This document shows positions 36,884 to 45,387 of a stretch of DNA of 64,000 bases, one piece after another. The position numbers and the translations under genes were made by a program. Positions within the stretch are counted from its first letter, which is position 1, and each line of letters begins with the position of its first letter. Under the pieces are notes generated by a model, which was given only the letters and a program-made list of their open reading frames with translations, was not told the DNA's origin and did not search any database. Origin of the DNA: Bacteroidales bacterium UBA5197 (GTDB taxonomy: Bacteria; Bacteroidota; Bacteroidia; Bacteroidales; Lentimicrobiaceae). The stretch lies in assembly GCA_002412885.1 (NCBI GenBank), contig DHVX01000029.1, positions 1-64,000 on the forward strand, given 5' to 3'.

Positions 36884-38275
36884 TTATCCTCCAACTTCTT
36901 CCTCGATCGCAGCCTTTATAGTTGCAAAATCACCATAGAGGAATGCAGTCTTCTGATGTTCTTTGATGTAAGACATGAGCCTCTTTTCACCAAGAACAGT
37001 AACCAGGTTCTTTGTGAAGTCATCATTTTCCCAACCAAGAGTGATCTCGAAAGCAATGTAATCGCGGATGTTGAGCTTTGTCCAGTCACCAAGCAGGAAT
37101 TTACCTACAGCAACTGAGTTTGATTCAACCACACGAACACCGGAGATAATAGTACCATCTGCAGTACTGAACGGAGGCAGGATGTAATGACCATCAGAAG
37201 CTTTGGTAAGCTCCATGTTGGCCTTATCAATCGGGTTCACAAAAACAACATTAGGAATCTGGCTGAGGGTAAACAATTGGGTAATTGCTGCCTTCATAGC
37301 ATCGAAGTTATTTGCACCCTTGGTAAAGATAGTAGTGAGAACATAGGTAGTTGCCTGTTGAATCACCCCAAGAAGGTTGTCTCCTATACCATCACCATTT
37401 AGAAGTCCAGCTTCTTCTTTGATATCAACTACCTCAAGGATTTCACTCTTGAGTTCAGCCACGAAATTGGGGATATCCTGCAAAGTCTCAGTTGTGAACT
37501 TTGCTCCAACGGCTATTTTCTTAGCCTTTGAATCACGTGTCCGGATCTGGAAGGAAATCATTGGTTTGAGTTCACCTTCACTGATAAACTCAGCATCTCC
37601 CTGCTCATTGTATTTTTCAGCCCACACATGAAGAGGACTGGAGGTGGTAGCTACAGAAGCGAACATCCTGAGGAACCTGGCCAAACGTGGAGCTCTGTCC
37701 CATGCCGAGTCCATTGTCGGCATTGGTATATACGAACTTGCCGGGTTGACAGCATTAGCGGTGGTAATCGGAACATTGGCAGCCTTCAGCTCAAGTTTCA
37801 GTTTCTGACCCGGTGCTGTTTTAGCAGCATCAATCAGGCTCTTTTCTTTGATCTGATCTTTGATCTGGTCTTCGAATGATTTGAAGATAGGCTGTTTACT
37901 TCCGACATCTTTGAGGGCTACAATTTCAAGTCCCTGTTTTTCAATGATAGAATTTAGCTTCTTAAATTCTTCATCGTCCGCAAAGTTAATTTTCGAGGCC
38001 TTGATTGCTTCCGCGATAGAGTCCAGCATTTTCTTCTCACTGATATACTCTTTGTCGTACTTCTCCTTTTGCTTCTCGATCACATCGGAAAGGGCTTTGT
38101 ACATAGCTTCCTCTTTGCCTTCAAGAGTGACACCTCCAACGACAAGAGCCATTGCGGTGGTAACACCAAGTGTTGTTTTAGGAGCCGTCAAAAACGACAT
38201 ACAGGCAACCATTGCCAGGATCATCACAGAAAGAAACAGGAGTTTCCTCGTTCTTTGTTCTTTAAGCTTTTTCAT
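36884..38275 (-). CDS. Major capsid protein, HK97 fold
   Basis: 463 residues. Residues about 52-135 are a charged helical scaffold (delta) region expected to be removed by the upstream protease, and about 160-455 form the phage_capsid/HK97 domain (FLRMFASVATTSSPLHVWAE, AVGAKFTTETLQDIPNFVAE, GVRVVESNSVAVGKFLLGDW). Unusual: the first 50 residues hold two hydrophobic stretches (LLFLSVMILAMVACMSFL and LGVTTAMALVVGGVTL) with a lipobox-like MVAC. The ATG lies 9 bases after the protease stop, so the long start is plausible. Confidence 0.9.
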   Translation of the reverse strand: MKKLKEQRTRKLLFLSVMILAMVACMSFLTAPKTTLGVTTAMALVVGGVTLEGKEEAMYKALSDVIEKQKEKYDKEYISEKKMLDSIAEAIKASKINFADDEEFKKLNSIIEKQGLEIVALKDVGSKQPIFKSFEDQIKDQIKEKSLIDAAKTAPGQKLKLELKAANVPITTANAVNPASSYIPMPTMDSAWDRAPRLARFLRMFASVATTSSPLHVWAEKYNEQGDAEFISEGELKPMISFQIRTRDSKAKKIAVGAKFTTETLQDIPNFVAELKSEILEVVDIKEEAGLLNGDGIGDNLLGVIQQATTYVLTTIFTKGANNFDAMKAAITQLFTLSQIPNVVFVNPIDKANMELTKASDGHYILPPFSTADGTIISGVRVVESNSVAVGKFLLGDWTKLNIRDYIAFEITLGWENDDFTKNLVTVLGEKRLMSYIKEHQKTAFLYGDFATIKAAIEEEVGG

Positions 38276-38280
38276 TTTAG

Positions 38281-38306
38281 TTGATTAGTTGATTAGTTGA
38301 TTAGTT
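38281..38306. repeat. Three-copy 8-bp tandem repeat at the protease/capsid junction
   Basis: TTGATTAG repeated three times plus TT. It encodes the last residues of the protease (LTNQLIN) and spans its stop and the leader of the capsid gene. It probably arose by slippage; effect on capsid translation is unknown. Confidence 0.8.
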
Positions 38307-39094
38307 AAAAATTTGATTTCAAGTGCTTTCGCAACCTTATCATAGTCAACCGGTTCCGGCTTGCCCTTTTCCTTGAGTGCTGTTTGCGGCTCAGTTTCGG
38401 CAAGTGAAACATGCTTTGTGATAAGTTTACGAATCTCGTATTGTGACTCAGGGTCTAATCCCTTGAGGATACGTTCAGTTTCACGGCTCAGAGCATTGCG
38501 CTCCGATTCAATTGTTTCGGCCTTCATTCCCAAAAATGGAGTATTCTCATCGCTACCCATCGTTACGACACTGCCTTCAAACAGGAGTAATTCATAGCAT
38601 ATGAAAGCATCGGTAGTCGTTCCATCAGGAAGTGTCCATTCTCCCCACTGGCATTTATCCCATACGTATCTGAGACCAATGGAATGCTGGTTAAGAGTCC
38701 CGGAATTGTACTGCTCGAGTACGCGATCTCCCTGAGGGATTTTGTCAATGTAAGCTTCAAAGTACAATCCGAAGTCATCTTCCTTTAGCACTGTGAAGTG
38801 TCCGATAGGATCCTTCATGTCATGCATGTATAGGTAAGCGATTTTCCGGGCTGTTTTTGATTCAGGACCGCGTTCAAGAATTGACTTTGCAAAGCAACCT
38901 TTGATCAGTACATCACCATCATCCTGCATTTTATTGAATGATGTCAGGTAGCCAGACACGATCCGGGTTTCAGTGTCAGCAGATTTTATCTCTGCTGAAA
39001 AGCTTTTATAAATCACTGGCCGGGAAGCAAGAGCGGCCTTGATCCGTTGCTTAGCTTTTAAAAGCTCCAATTTCTTTTCAACTGTTAGTTCCAT
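38285..39094 (-). CDS. Prohead maturation protease (HK97/S78 family)
   Basis: 269 residues. Cleaves the capsid scaffold region during head maturation. The catalytic domain is residues about 20-190: SGYLTSFNKMQDDGDVLIKG is the typical first strand pair, the catalytic His is in YMHDMKDPIG and the Ser in NQHSIGLRY. The Lys/Glu-rich C-terminal extension is probably autocatalytic bait or scaffold. It sits in the standard order portal, protease, capsid. Confidence 0.92.
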   Translation of the reverse strand: MELTVEKKLELLKAKQRIKAALASRPVIYKSFSAEIKSADTETRIVSGYLTSFNKMQDDGDVLIKGCFAKSILERGPESKTARKIAYLYMHDMKDPIGHFTVLKEDDFGLYFEAYIDKIPQGDRVLEQYNSGTLNQHSIGLRYVWDKCQWGEWTLPDGTTTDAFICYELLLFEGSVVTMGSDENTPFLGMKAETIESERNALSRETERILKGLDPESQYEIRKLITKHVSLAETEPQTALKEKGKPEPVDYDKVAKALEIKFLTNQLIN

Positions 39095-40539
39095 TATGCT
39101 GACATTATTGCATTAGCATCCTGTTCAGTGAGGCCAAACAGAATGATTAAAATTTGACGTTTACGATTATCCGGGATATTTGTATCGGCAAGAATTGCCT
39201 GCATTGCCTGAGTACCTCCAACGCCGAGCTTAACAGCAAGTGGCATGGATTGAATTTCACTCAGGTATTTATCTCCTTCAGTACCACGGTTATCAAAGTC
39301 AAGGTTAACCATGAACTGATTGAGGGTGATAAGATTCTTTTCCAGGAGTGGTAAATTTGCATTTACTTTCGATAGAAGAGCATCAGCCTTTTCTTTCTCT
39401 GACTGTTGGAAAACATCGAGATGATCATAATAAACAGAAAGCCTCAACCCAATATCTTCAAGCTCAAAGAAGGTAGTAAATACCTCAGCCCATCCTTCAG
39501 CCTCCGGAATGATGGTATCCTGATATAAAGACTTTTTGGCTTCCCCAACATTTGAGAAGGTTGAGCCAGCTTTGAATCCAAGCAGATACATTGGATAATC
39601 GAAGTTGTCAGCAATCTGCCTGACATCGTCCTCGATTTCTTCAAATAGCATCAGATCCCGGGTCGGGAATGTCATAGGCTGCCACTTCAGGTTTGCATTC
39701 GTGATGATCACCTGATACTGATCCTTTCCAAGACCATATTTCCTGAAGTCATCCTGTACTTCAGCTTTCTCAGTATCCTTCAATGGAACTGCACCAGCGG
39801 CATCTCTGGTTTGATTAGATAGAATTCCGAGGGCTCCCTTTCGAGTGATGAGAACATTCCTGGCTTCATACGCAGCGATAATGTTTGATATTGGGTCCTG
39901 GAGGGATGCAAGCCTACTCTGTCCCCTGATGACATCAGTGGAATTTTGATTGATGTCCCGGATGTGAATCACACTGCCTTTAGGCAAATCGGTTTTCGAT
40001 CCATTGATGCTGATATCATAACCTTCAATGATATCATCCAGTTCGGTTTGAAAATAATGCTTGCCGGTGAGCTTAATATTGATGATCCAGTTTGGAACTA
40101 CCCATAGAGCCTTCACCTTAGTCTTGTCAGTGAACCCGGCAGGGATAATTGAGAAAATGAAAACCTCCCCATAAACCTGCTCATATACCTTGGCCTGGCT
40201 AAGGAATTGATTCCAGTTCTGAAGGGCGTTTGGTCTCTTGAGTAGTTTCTGAATACCGGCTATCTTAGCTCCCTGGCTTCCTGTGGTTTCATTTCCTTCT
40301 TTGTCCAGGATCCACCATTTGCCGTTTGTGAATGCTCTGGCCTTACGGTTGATGATTCCATTTACCGCAGGGCAGATGTTATAAGCTGAGCTTTGCCCTA
40401 GTATGGTAACTGTATCCTGAACTGTTTTAGGGAATCCAAAAGCGTAGAAAAATTTGCCATCCTTGTCTTTCACGACAGATCTGGCAGGTGAATTGAAGCC
40501 AAAAAGAGACTTGAATGAGAAGGAGGCCATGGTGAGCAT
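39094..40539 (-). CDS. Phage portal protein (HK97 type)
   Basis: 481 residues. Forms the dodecameric DNA entry channel at one capsid vertex. Portal features include SAYNICPAVNGIINRKARAF near residue 50, the long wing and clip region, and the helical stem near residues 300-340. The stop overlaps the protease start by one base. Two in-frame ATGs lie at 40539 and 40530; either is possible. Confidence 0.9.
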   Translation of the reverse strand: MLTMASFSFKSLFGFNSPARSVVKDKDGKFFYAFGFPKTVQDTVTILGQSSAYNICPAVNGIINRKARAFTNGKWWILDKEGNETTGSQGAKIAGIQKLLKRPNALQNWNQFLSQAKVYEQVYGEVFIFSIIPAGFTDKTKVKALWVVPNWIINIKLTGKHYFQTELDDIIEGYDISINGSKTDLPKGSVIHIRDINQNSTDVIRGQSRLASLQDPISNIIAAYEARNVLITRKGALGILSNQTRDAAGAVPLKDTEKAEVQDDFRKYGLGKDQYQVIITNANLKWQPMTFPTRDLMLFEEIEDDVRQIADNFDYPMYLLGFKAGSTFSNVGEAKKSLYQDTIIPEAEGWAEVFTTFFELEDIGLRLSVYYDHLDVFQQSEKEKADALLSKVNANLPLLEKNLITLNQFMVNLDFDNRGTEGDKYLSEIQSMPLAVKLGVGGTQAMQAILADTNIPDNRKRQILIILFGLTEQDANAIMSA

Positions 40540-40551
40540 TTAAGAGCTCGT

Positions 40552-40559
40552 CAAATATA
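40552..40559 (-). promoter_or_regulatory. Candidate -7 box for the portal-capsid-tail operon
   Basis: TATATTTG on the minus strand, 13 bases upstream of the portal ATG and after the terminase terminator. It equals the -7 box of the host tRNA promoter at 63271, but no TTTG lies at the right distance, so it could need an activator or another sigma factor. Confidence 0.45.
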
Positions 40560-40617
40560 TATACTAAAAAATGGGGATATTTTGAAAGTTATTGAAATAA
40601 GGGGGTGAGTTATAAAA

Positions 40618-40642
40618 TGAAAAAAGCCACCCCGGGGCAGCT
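40618..40642 (-). terminator. Terminator after terminase
   Basis: On the minus strand AGCTGCCCC and GGGGTGGCT (40625-40633 with 40634-40642) pair with two G-U pairs and are followed by a T run. It starts at the terminase stop codon, so terminase and the structural genes may be separate or partly separate transcripts. Confidence 0.75.
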
Positions 40643-41791
40643 TTAATCACAATTACTCACCGCTCCGTACCGGATAGCATCCCACATGTGATTATGTTTG
40701 TCGACCGGCTCATTTAACTGGATGCCATCGATCATCCGCCACTTGTAGTTCTCTGCCTCCTTTTTAGCAGCTGGATCCCGGACCAGGTGAATGTTGAAAT
40801 TCTTAACCTTACCAATCCCGAACTTGATCTTCTTTGTCTTGGCCGGGAAGATATTTATTCCTCCCCTTCTGATGTGGGCTATCCTGGTCAGGTTTTCACT
40901 ATCAGCCCAATACTCGCCCTTTGCATCGATCTTCCTGATTACCTCAAGACATTCATCATCCGATTCAATCGGTGTGTATGTGAGCACCTTTGCATACAAA
41001 TTCCGGCCAGAAATCCTGATCCGAACTATAGCTGTCGGGTCTATCGTGTATCCCCAGTCGACACCATAAAATTCACTTTCATATTCTTCCGGTAATTCAT
41101 CAATCCATTTGACGGTATAAATCAATCCTTCAGGAGTGGCTCTGAGCCCCAGACCATAGACTTTCCACATATAGTCATCAGCTGTACCGTTTGCGATATT
41201 CACAGGATTCCCGGGATCGTAGCTGAGTATCTTCGCTTTTTCATGCTTCGAGATAAAAGGATTATCCAGGAAGGTTGACTTCACGAAAAGGACATCAGGA
41301 CGTTTCTCAAGATCAAATACCCAATGATCAGATGCCGATGGGTTGTAATCCATCCACCAGAATTTACGGCAGCGCTGTTCCAGCTGATCAAAGAAGCTTT
41401 TCTCTATGCCATTTAATACTTCATTAATGAAGAAAGCGTCTGACCCCATCCCGTGGAACTTCGATACTTTATCAGCTCCCATGAAATTGACTTTATTTCC
41501 CAGGAGATTAAAAGTGGTTACGTCTTTATTTTGGAATGGAGATTTAAGGTTGATCTGGTTCAACCGTTTATCATAGTCATCAAAAAGGGTAGTCTTGAAA
41601 CTGTTGTATGTTTCCCGGACATTGTTGATTACTATCCTCTCGGAGGCATGGGATGTCAGATAAAGTTCAAAGTCAATACCTGCCCATGTCTTACCGGACC
41701 GGCTGGAACCCTCTAAAACAACACCCCTCATTCCTGAATTGTAAGCATTGACAAGAGCTTTGAAATTCTTATTAATCAGTTTCTTGCTCAT
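40643..41791 (-). CDS. Terminase large subunit
   Basis: 382 residues. The packaging motor: N-terminal ATPase with Walker A GSSRSGKTW (about 29-37) and Walker B DAFFINEVLNG, then an RNase H-like nuclease (FYGVDWGYTIDPTAIVRI, GEYWADSENLTRIAHIRRGG) with catalytic Asp residues. It is a terminase_3/6-like form, slightly short compared with the usual 420-550 residues. The small subunit gene overlaps it by 20 bases upstream. Confidence 0.93.
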   Translation of the reverse strand: MSKKLINKNFKALVNAYNSGMRGVVLEGSSRSGKTWAGIDFELYLTSHASERIVINNVRETYNSFKTTLFDDYDKRLNQINLKSPFQNKDVTTFNLLGNKVNFMGADKVSKFHGMGSDAFFINEVLNGIEKSFFDQLEQRCRKFWWMDYNPSASDHWVFDLEKRPDVLFVKSTFLDNPFISKHEKAKILSYDPGNPVNIANGTADDYMWKVYGLGLRATPEGLIYTVKWIDELPEEYESEFYGVDWGYTIDPTAIVRIRISGRNLYAKVLTYTPIESDDECLEVIRKIDAKGEYWADSENLTRIAHIRRGGINIFPAKTKKIKFGIGKVKNFNIHLVRDPAAKKEAENYKWRMIDGIQLNEPVDKHNHMWDAIRYGAVSNCD

Positions 41792-42191
41792 TCAACTCCT
41801 CTTCAGTGGGGAACAATGCTGCTATTCTATTTTTGTCGTTTATGATGACCTCTGTTCTTTCAACATAAAGGCCTTCGAGTTTGGCGATATCCTGAAGTAT
41901 GGCCAGAGCAGTACCGGCTGGCTTGCTTGATTTTTTGTCCTGAAGATCCCGGAATAATTTGAGTCTTGAATGAATATGGAATTGCCTCCTGGCTTCGATG
42001 TCTTTTTCCGATTGCTCCCGGAATGCATCGTATGCTTTATGGATATACTTATATGCTTGCCTTTCTTTCAAATCATACTTGACCATGACTTGGCGAACAA
42101 TGTCAGCTGAGGTAATGCCTTGCATCATCCATTCCTGGACAGCTCTAATTCGTTTATCGGTTTCAACTTTGGTTGACTTTTGTCCTGTCAT
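41772..42191 (-). CDS. Terminase small subunit (probable)
   Basis: 139 residues from the ATG at 42191; the frame also opens at a TTG (42224) inside an inverted repeat, which is less likely. The N-terminal helix-turn-helix (VQEWMMQGITSADIVRQVM) should bind the packaging site, and helices after it mediate oligomerisation. The C-terminal 20 bases overlap the large subunit. Assignment is by position plus the helix-turn-helix. Confidence 0.75.
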   Translation of the reverse strand: MTGQKSTKVETDKRIRAVQEWMMQGITSADIVRQVMVKYDLKERQAYKYIHKAYDAFREQSEKDIEARRQFHIHSRLKLFRDLQDKKSSKPAGTALAILQDIAKLEGLYVERTEVIINDKNRIAALFPTEEELNEQETD

Positions 42192-42223
42192 TTTGATCAA
42201 TTGTTTCTGAGTCCATAAGAACA

Positions 42224-42254
42224 ATTTTAGCGTCCATCAAATGGACGCTAAAAT
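42224..42254. repeat. Perfect 14-bp inverted repeat upstream of terminase
   Basis: ATTTTAGCGTCCAT and ATGGACGCTAAAAT separated by CAA, 33 bases before the terminase start. Possible uses are an operator, the packaging recognition site, or a weak terminator; the T run after it on the minus strand is poor. Confidence 0.7.
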
Positions 42255-42418
42255 CTTAGAGATCGCGAAATCTTTTCTTTTCAGTGTTTTTTCTCATGGT
42301 AAAAAACTTCTCAAAAGAACCCTCTTTAGGAGGAAAGAAAATACAACATAAACCCAGTCTCTCACGTAACCTCAAGGGCTGAAAGACAATACAATATTGG
42401 GTTGATATTTCTGAAGAA
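42255..42418. other. Non-coding region between methyltransferase and terminase genes
   Basis: About 160 bases of AT-rich, purine/pyrimidine-skewed DNA with no open frame and no convincing promoter box. With the inverted repeat to its left it makes up a 230-bp gap, the largest in the leftward operon, a natural place for a late promoter or a packaging site. Confidence 0.5.
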
Positions 42419-43894
42419 TCAAGCATTTTCCGACATTTCTTTTACCTCAATTTCTGGAAAATTCTCCTTTATTTTTTTGGAGTCACCTTTGTAAAACACC
42501 AATACATTCTGATGCATCTTGCCAACCTTCCTGCTGTTGGCCATCTGGCGACCGACCCGAACCGGGAGGCTACCGGCAACATTGATCAGGATGATCTCGT
42601 TGTACAGCAGCATACCCGACTCCAGGAATGCCTCGATAGTTTGACTTACAAAATTCCTGTAAATTCCGGACTCGTCCCGGATGTCACCAACGACGAAACA
42701 TGCAAACCGATCATCTTTTAACCGGCCACATGATTGCTTGATGATCTGCTGATAGGTTTTAAGGAACTCATCATACTCCATGGTTGAAAGGTCGCCTTCC
42801 AGATCGGAGTAAACTTCAAGGTCAGCATACGGAGGACATGTGAAAATAAGATCAGCCCGGAATGATTCCGGAAGCAGTTCATTCAACTGGCTGCTGTCTC
42901 CAGTGATCCATTCAGCTTGTTTTGCACCCAGGAGCATTGCTTGCTGAATGTTTGCTTCAACCTGTTCAGGACGTATGTCTATGCCGATGTAATTAAAACC
43001 AAGTTCTGAAGCCACTAATCCCCGGACTGATCCTCCGGCAAATGGATCAAGAATAACACCACCCGGGATGTTGAACCAGGAATAAACTACCTCAGTCAAT
43101 ACCGGATCAAAGATGCTGGTCCCGGTATATACATGCAATCCCCTTTTCTTTGCTTCTTTCAGGATTTCATCCCAGGAAGGATCCTGACCAGTTGCCTCTC
43201 TCATCCGGTTCCTGAGATTATATATCCCTGAAGACTGACCACTCTTTGCCATGAACAATTCCTCTGGACGACCGTCCTCACTTTCCAACCCCATGGCAAT
43301 CCATTTTCTTTTCCGATCCATCCAGTAACCCTGCCTGGTATCAAAGATGCTGAATGGTGGGATGATAAACTTCTCCTGAAGGCTTGACCGTGCCTCAGCT
43401 GCTTGTGTGGCTGCGGCATCTGTTGGGTTTAACATTTCCATCATTTCAAGCATATCAAATTCCGGAAGATCCATTTGATCTTTAAGCTCAGTGAAGTCCA
43501 ACTCATACTCTTTCATGAAGTCAAACAAACCCTTCTGGCTTACCCGGGCATATATGGATGAATAGATAGTGACCAGCTTTGCAGCCTCCTTTTTGTTCTC
43601 GCAATGAATGAATGTTGCCGGGAGTAGATAAGGAACGGTGTGGCCTTCCTTGATCAGCTGTTCGAGCATCAGGGTGCGATGTTTGCCATCGAGGCAGAAA
43701 ATAGTACCGTTTTCAGGAACTTCCCACACGTAAAATGGCTGAGTGAAATTGTTGGCCAGGATGGATGCTTTGAGCCGGTGAGCAGCATCAGGATCCAAGT
43801 CTTTAAAGCTATCCTGTTGGATGAACTTGAAGTCACGCCAGTTGACGTTTTCGGTTTTGAGTACTCGAGATGATAGGGTTAGAGTGGTTTCCAT
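42419..43894 (-). CDS. ParB-like nuclease/DNA-methyltransferase fusion
   Basis: 491 residues from the ATG at 43894; a GTG at 43912 is possible. Residues about 20-100 resemble a ParB/sulfiredoxin domain (AHRLKASILANNFTQPFYVW, CLDGKHRTLMLEQL). The C-terminal 220 residues are an N4/N6-type methyltransferase with the SAM-binding ILDPFAGGSVRGL and the catalytic FTCPPYADLE (a TCPPY form of [DNS]PPY). It modifies DNA of unknown target, plausibly to protect phage DNA from host restriction or mark it for packaging. No restriction enzyme partner lies beside it. Confidence 0.88.
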   Translation of the reverse strand: METTLTLSSRVLKTENVNWRDFKFIQQDSFKDLDPDAAHRLKASILANNFTQPFYVWEVPENGTIFCLDGKHRTLMLEQLIKEGHTVPYLLPATFIHCENKKEAAKLVTIYSSIYARVSQKGLFDFMKEYELDFTELKDQMDLPEFDMLEMMEMLNPTDAAATQAAEARSSLQEKFIIPPFSIFDTRQGYWMDRKRKWIAMGLESEDGRPEELFMAKSGQSSGIYNLRNRMREATGQDPSWDEILKEAKKRGLHVYTGTSIFDPVLTEVVYSWFNIPGGVILDPFAGGSVRGLVASELGFNYIGIDIRPEQVEANIQQAMLLGAKQAEWITGDSSQLNELLPESFRADLIFTCPPYADLEVYSDLEGDLSTMEYDEFLKTYQQIIKQSCGRLKDDRFACFVVGDIRDESGIYRNFVSQTIEAFLESGMLLYNEIILINVAGSLPVRVGRQMANSRKVGKMHQNVLVFYKGDSKKIKENFPEIEVKEMSENA

Positions 43895-43920
43895 TGGTGT
43901 ACTATTTTGCACTATTTTGA

Positions 43921-43968
43921 CAAAGTTAGGTTTACGCTGGCTGAATTGTCTGTGGTTCGATAACTTTG
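43921..43968. promoter_or_regulatory. Inverted TAACTTTG boxes upstream of the methyltransferase gene
   Basis: CAAAGTTA (43921-43928) reads TAACTTTG on the minus strand, 27 bases before the methyltransferase ATG, and could be its -7 box. A second TAACTTTG (43961-43968) lies on the plus strand 32 bases away, making an inverted pair. No TTTG -33 element fits either. Confidence 0.35.
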
Positions 43969-43985
43969 GCAGTTATTGTCCGTGG

Positions 43986-44201
43986 CTAATCGATGAATCC
44001 AATTTGTTTTAAGCCTTCCGGATCGCAAAGAATTGCCGCTTCTGAGAACGAAAGAGGTATTTTTGTTCCTTTGAATTCTTTGACAAGTGTGGCTTTGTAA
44101 ACAGGAACTTTCCCATTAACCATACCTTTTTCATGGATAGTCCTTCCGAGTGATCCGTCCATCATTTCGACCAGGTAACCTGATTTTTTAATGTCGATCA
44201 T
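43986..44201 (-). CDS. Small phage protein of unknown function
   Basis: 71 residues (KKSGYLVEMMDGSLGRTIHE, VYKATLVKEFKGTKIP). Compact, beta-rich, possibly SH3-like; no family assigned. It ends 3 bases before the next gene's stop region and belongs to the leftward operon. Confidence 0.65.
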   Translation of the reverse strand: MIDIKKSGYLVEMMDGSLGRTIHEKGMVNGKVPVYKATLVKEFKGTKIPLSFSEAAILCDPEGLKQIGFID

Positions 44202-44204
44202 TGG

Positions 44205-44642
44205 TTAAAATTCTACTGAATCATATACTGAATACAGATACAGTTCATTAATAAGATCTGGTACTCTTTCATACCACTTCTTTATCATTTTTCGCATCAG
44301 ACCAAAGTCTTCACCTTTTGCCCAAAGCCCAATGACAGGAACTCCTTTTGCCCATGCAGCTCCCACTTCAGCAGCAGCATCTTTTCCAGATGGTCCAAGA
44401 TATATGACCAGATCTGAAGTAGTTGCTCCTTCGGTATCAAACTGAAAAGATTGTTCAGATTCTTTAGAGTTAACCCAGGTTTCAAAATCGAATTTTTTTG
44501 TCACATGGTTGTGGCCTTCACCATAGTTGTTTTCAACCCAGGAAATGACTGTATGACCATTCTCTCTTAAAATGGCTGTAAGCATCTCAACTGCGTGCTG
44601 GTTCTTCCAACTACTGGCAATGTAAATCGTTAATTTTTTCAT
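44205..44642 (-). CDS. Nucleoside 2-deoxyribosyltransferase-like protein
   Basis: 145 residues with a Rossmann-type start (KKLTIYIASSWKN) and the pattern SDLVIYLGPSGKDAAAEVGA, as in the nucleoside 2-deoxyribosyltransferase/TIR-like DUF family of phages. The family exchanges bases on deoxyribosides or hydrolyses nucleotides; the catalytic Glu would be that in AAAEVG. A role in nucleotide salvage during phage growth, or NAD/nucleotide processing, is inferred. Confidence 0.7.
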   Translation of the reverse strand: MKKLTIYIASSWKNQHAVEMLTAILRENGHTVISWVENNYGEGHNHVTKKFDFETWVNSKESEQSFQFDTEGATTSDLVIYLGPSGKDAAAEVGAAWAKGVPVIGLWAKGEDFGLMRKMIKKWYERVPDLINELYLYSVYDSVEF

Positions 44643-44706
44643 TTTTTGCGTTTTTTATTACAGTTTCTGTGATTTTTCTCACGTTTTCCGTGATTTATTT
44701 CCGTGG

Positions 44707-44919
44707 CTACTCATTTGCGATTATGCTGGCAGTAAAGGCCAATGCAATAGAAAATTCCTGATCCGGGTCGATCTTTTCAAAATCAATCTCCGTTGGATCT
44801 TTATCGAAGAATTTAGCCTTGATCTCATCATCAGGGATAAGCTCATTAGTCAGCATAAAATATGCTTTCTGAATTGTTTTGATGTCGAACATCAATTTTG
44901 CTGCGAGTGGTTGTTTCAT
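44707..44919 (-). CDS. Small acidic phage protein
   Basis: 70 residues, Asp/Glu/Lys-rich and helical (MLTNELIPDDEIKAKFFDKD). It lies 3 bases after the sigma-factor gene, so the two are co-translated. The pairing raises the possibility of an anti-sigma or co-factor, but sequence gives no proof. Confidence 0.6.
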   Translation of the reverse strand: MKQPLAAKLMFDIKTIQKAYFMLTNELIPDDEIKAKFFDKDPTEIDFEKIDPDQEFSIALAFTASIIANE

Positions 44920-44922
44920 GGT

Positions 44923-45387
44923 TTATTGTTTAAATTGGTTTTTCAAAATTTGCCTTCCCAGGAAGACACGGTTTCTGATGGTTGCCTGTGGTTTTCCTTC
45001 AACTTCTGATATCTCCTGATAATTGTAGCCTTTTACAAACATCGAAAGGGAGCGTTGAATTCGGCATGGCAGATGATCAATAGCAGACATTACATGTTTA
45101 AGTTCGATAATTGTCTCAGCTGAGGGGTTTACAGAATGGTTTAAAAGAGCCATTTCATTCTCGGTATCCAGAAATCTTTTCCGGCGATACTTGTTTACAA
45201 AAATGTTATGCATGATTGTACAAAGCCATCCGCGGAGGTTAGTGCCTTCCTTAAACTTATCCTGATTGGTTAGAGCAGTGCAAATGGTGTCCTGAATGAG
45301 ATCTTCAGCATCTTCCCGGTTTTTGGAAAGCCGATATGAGAAACCGGTAAGCACGTTATAATGATCAAGTATTTTTTCTCTCATCAC
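44923..45387 (-). CDS. ECF-type RNA polymerase sigma factor
   Basis: 154 residues, the size of a two-domain group 4 (ECF) sigma. Region 2 is visible at about residues 12-70 (SKNREDAEDLIQDTICTAL, LRGWLCTIMHNIFVNKYRR), and region 4 at about 100-150 with the helix-turn-helix GYNYQEISEVEGKPQATIRN. It should direct host RNA polymerase to particular promoters. It lies just upstream of the late genes in the leftward operon, so control of late transcription is a natural guess. Start and stop overlaps with neighbours show operon membership. Confidence 0.9.
   Translation of the reverse strand: MMREKILDHYNVLTGFSYRLSKNREDAEDLIQDTICTALTNQDKFKEGTNLRGWLCTIMHNIFVNKYRRKRFLDTENEMALLNHSVNPSAETIIELKHVMSAIDHLPCRIQRSLSMFVKGYNYQEISEVEGKPQATIRNRVFLGRQILKNQFKQ

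Noticed and set aside
42224..42254. Terminase small subunit starting at the TTG within the inverted repeat
   Set aside because: The ATG at 42191 gives a normal-length protein and leaves the palindrome free as a regulatory site.
43961..43968. Plus-strand TAACTTTG as a promoter
   Set aside because: No rightward gene follows and no TTTG lies at the right distance.
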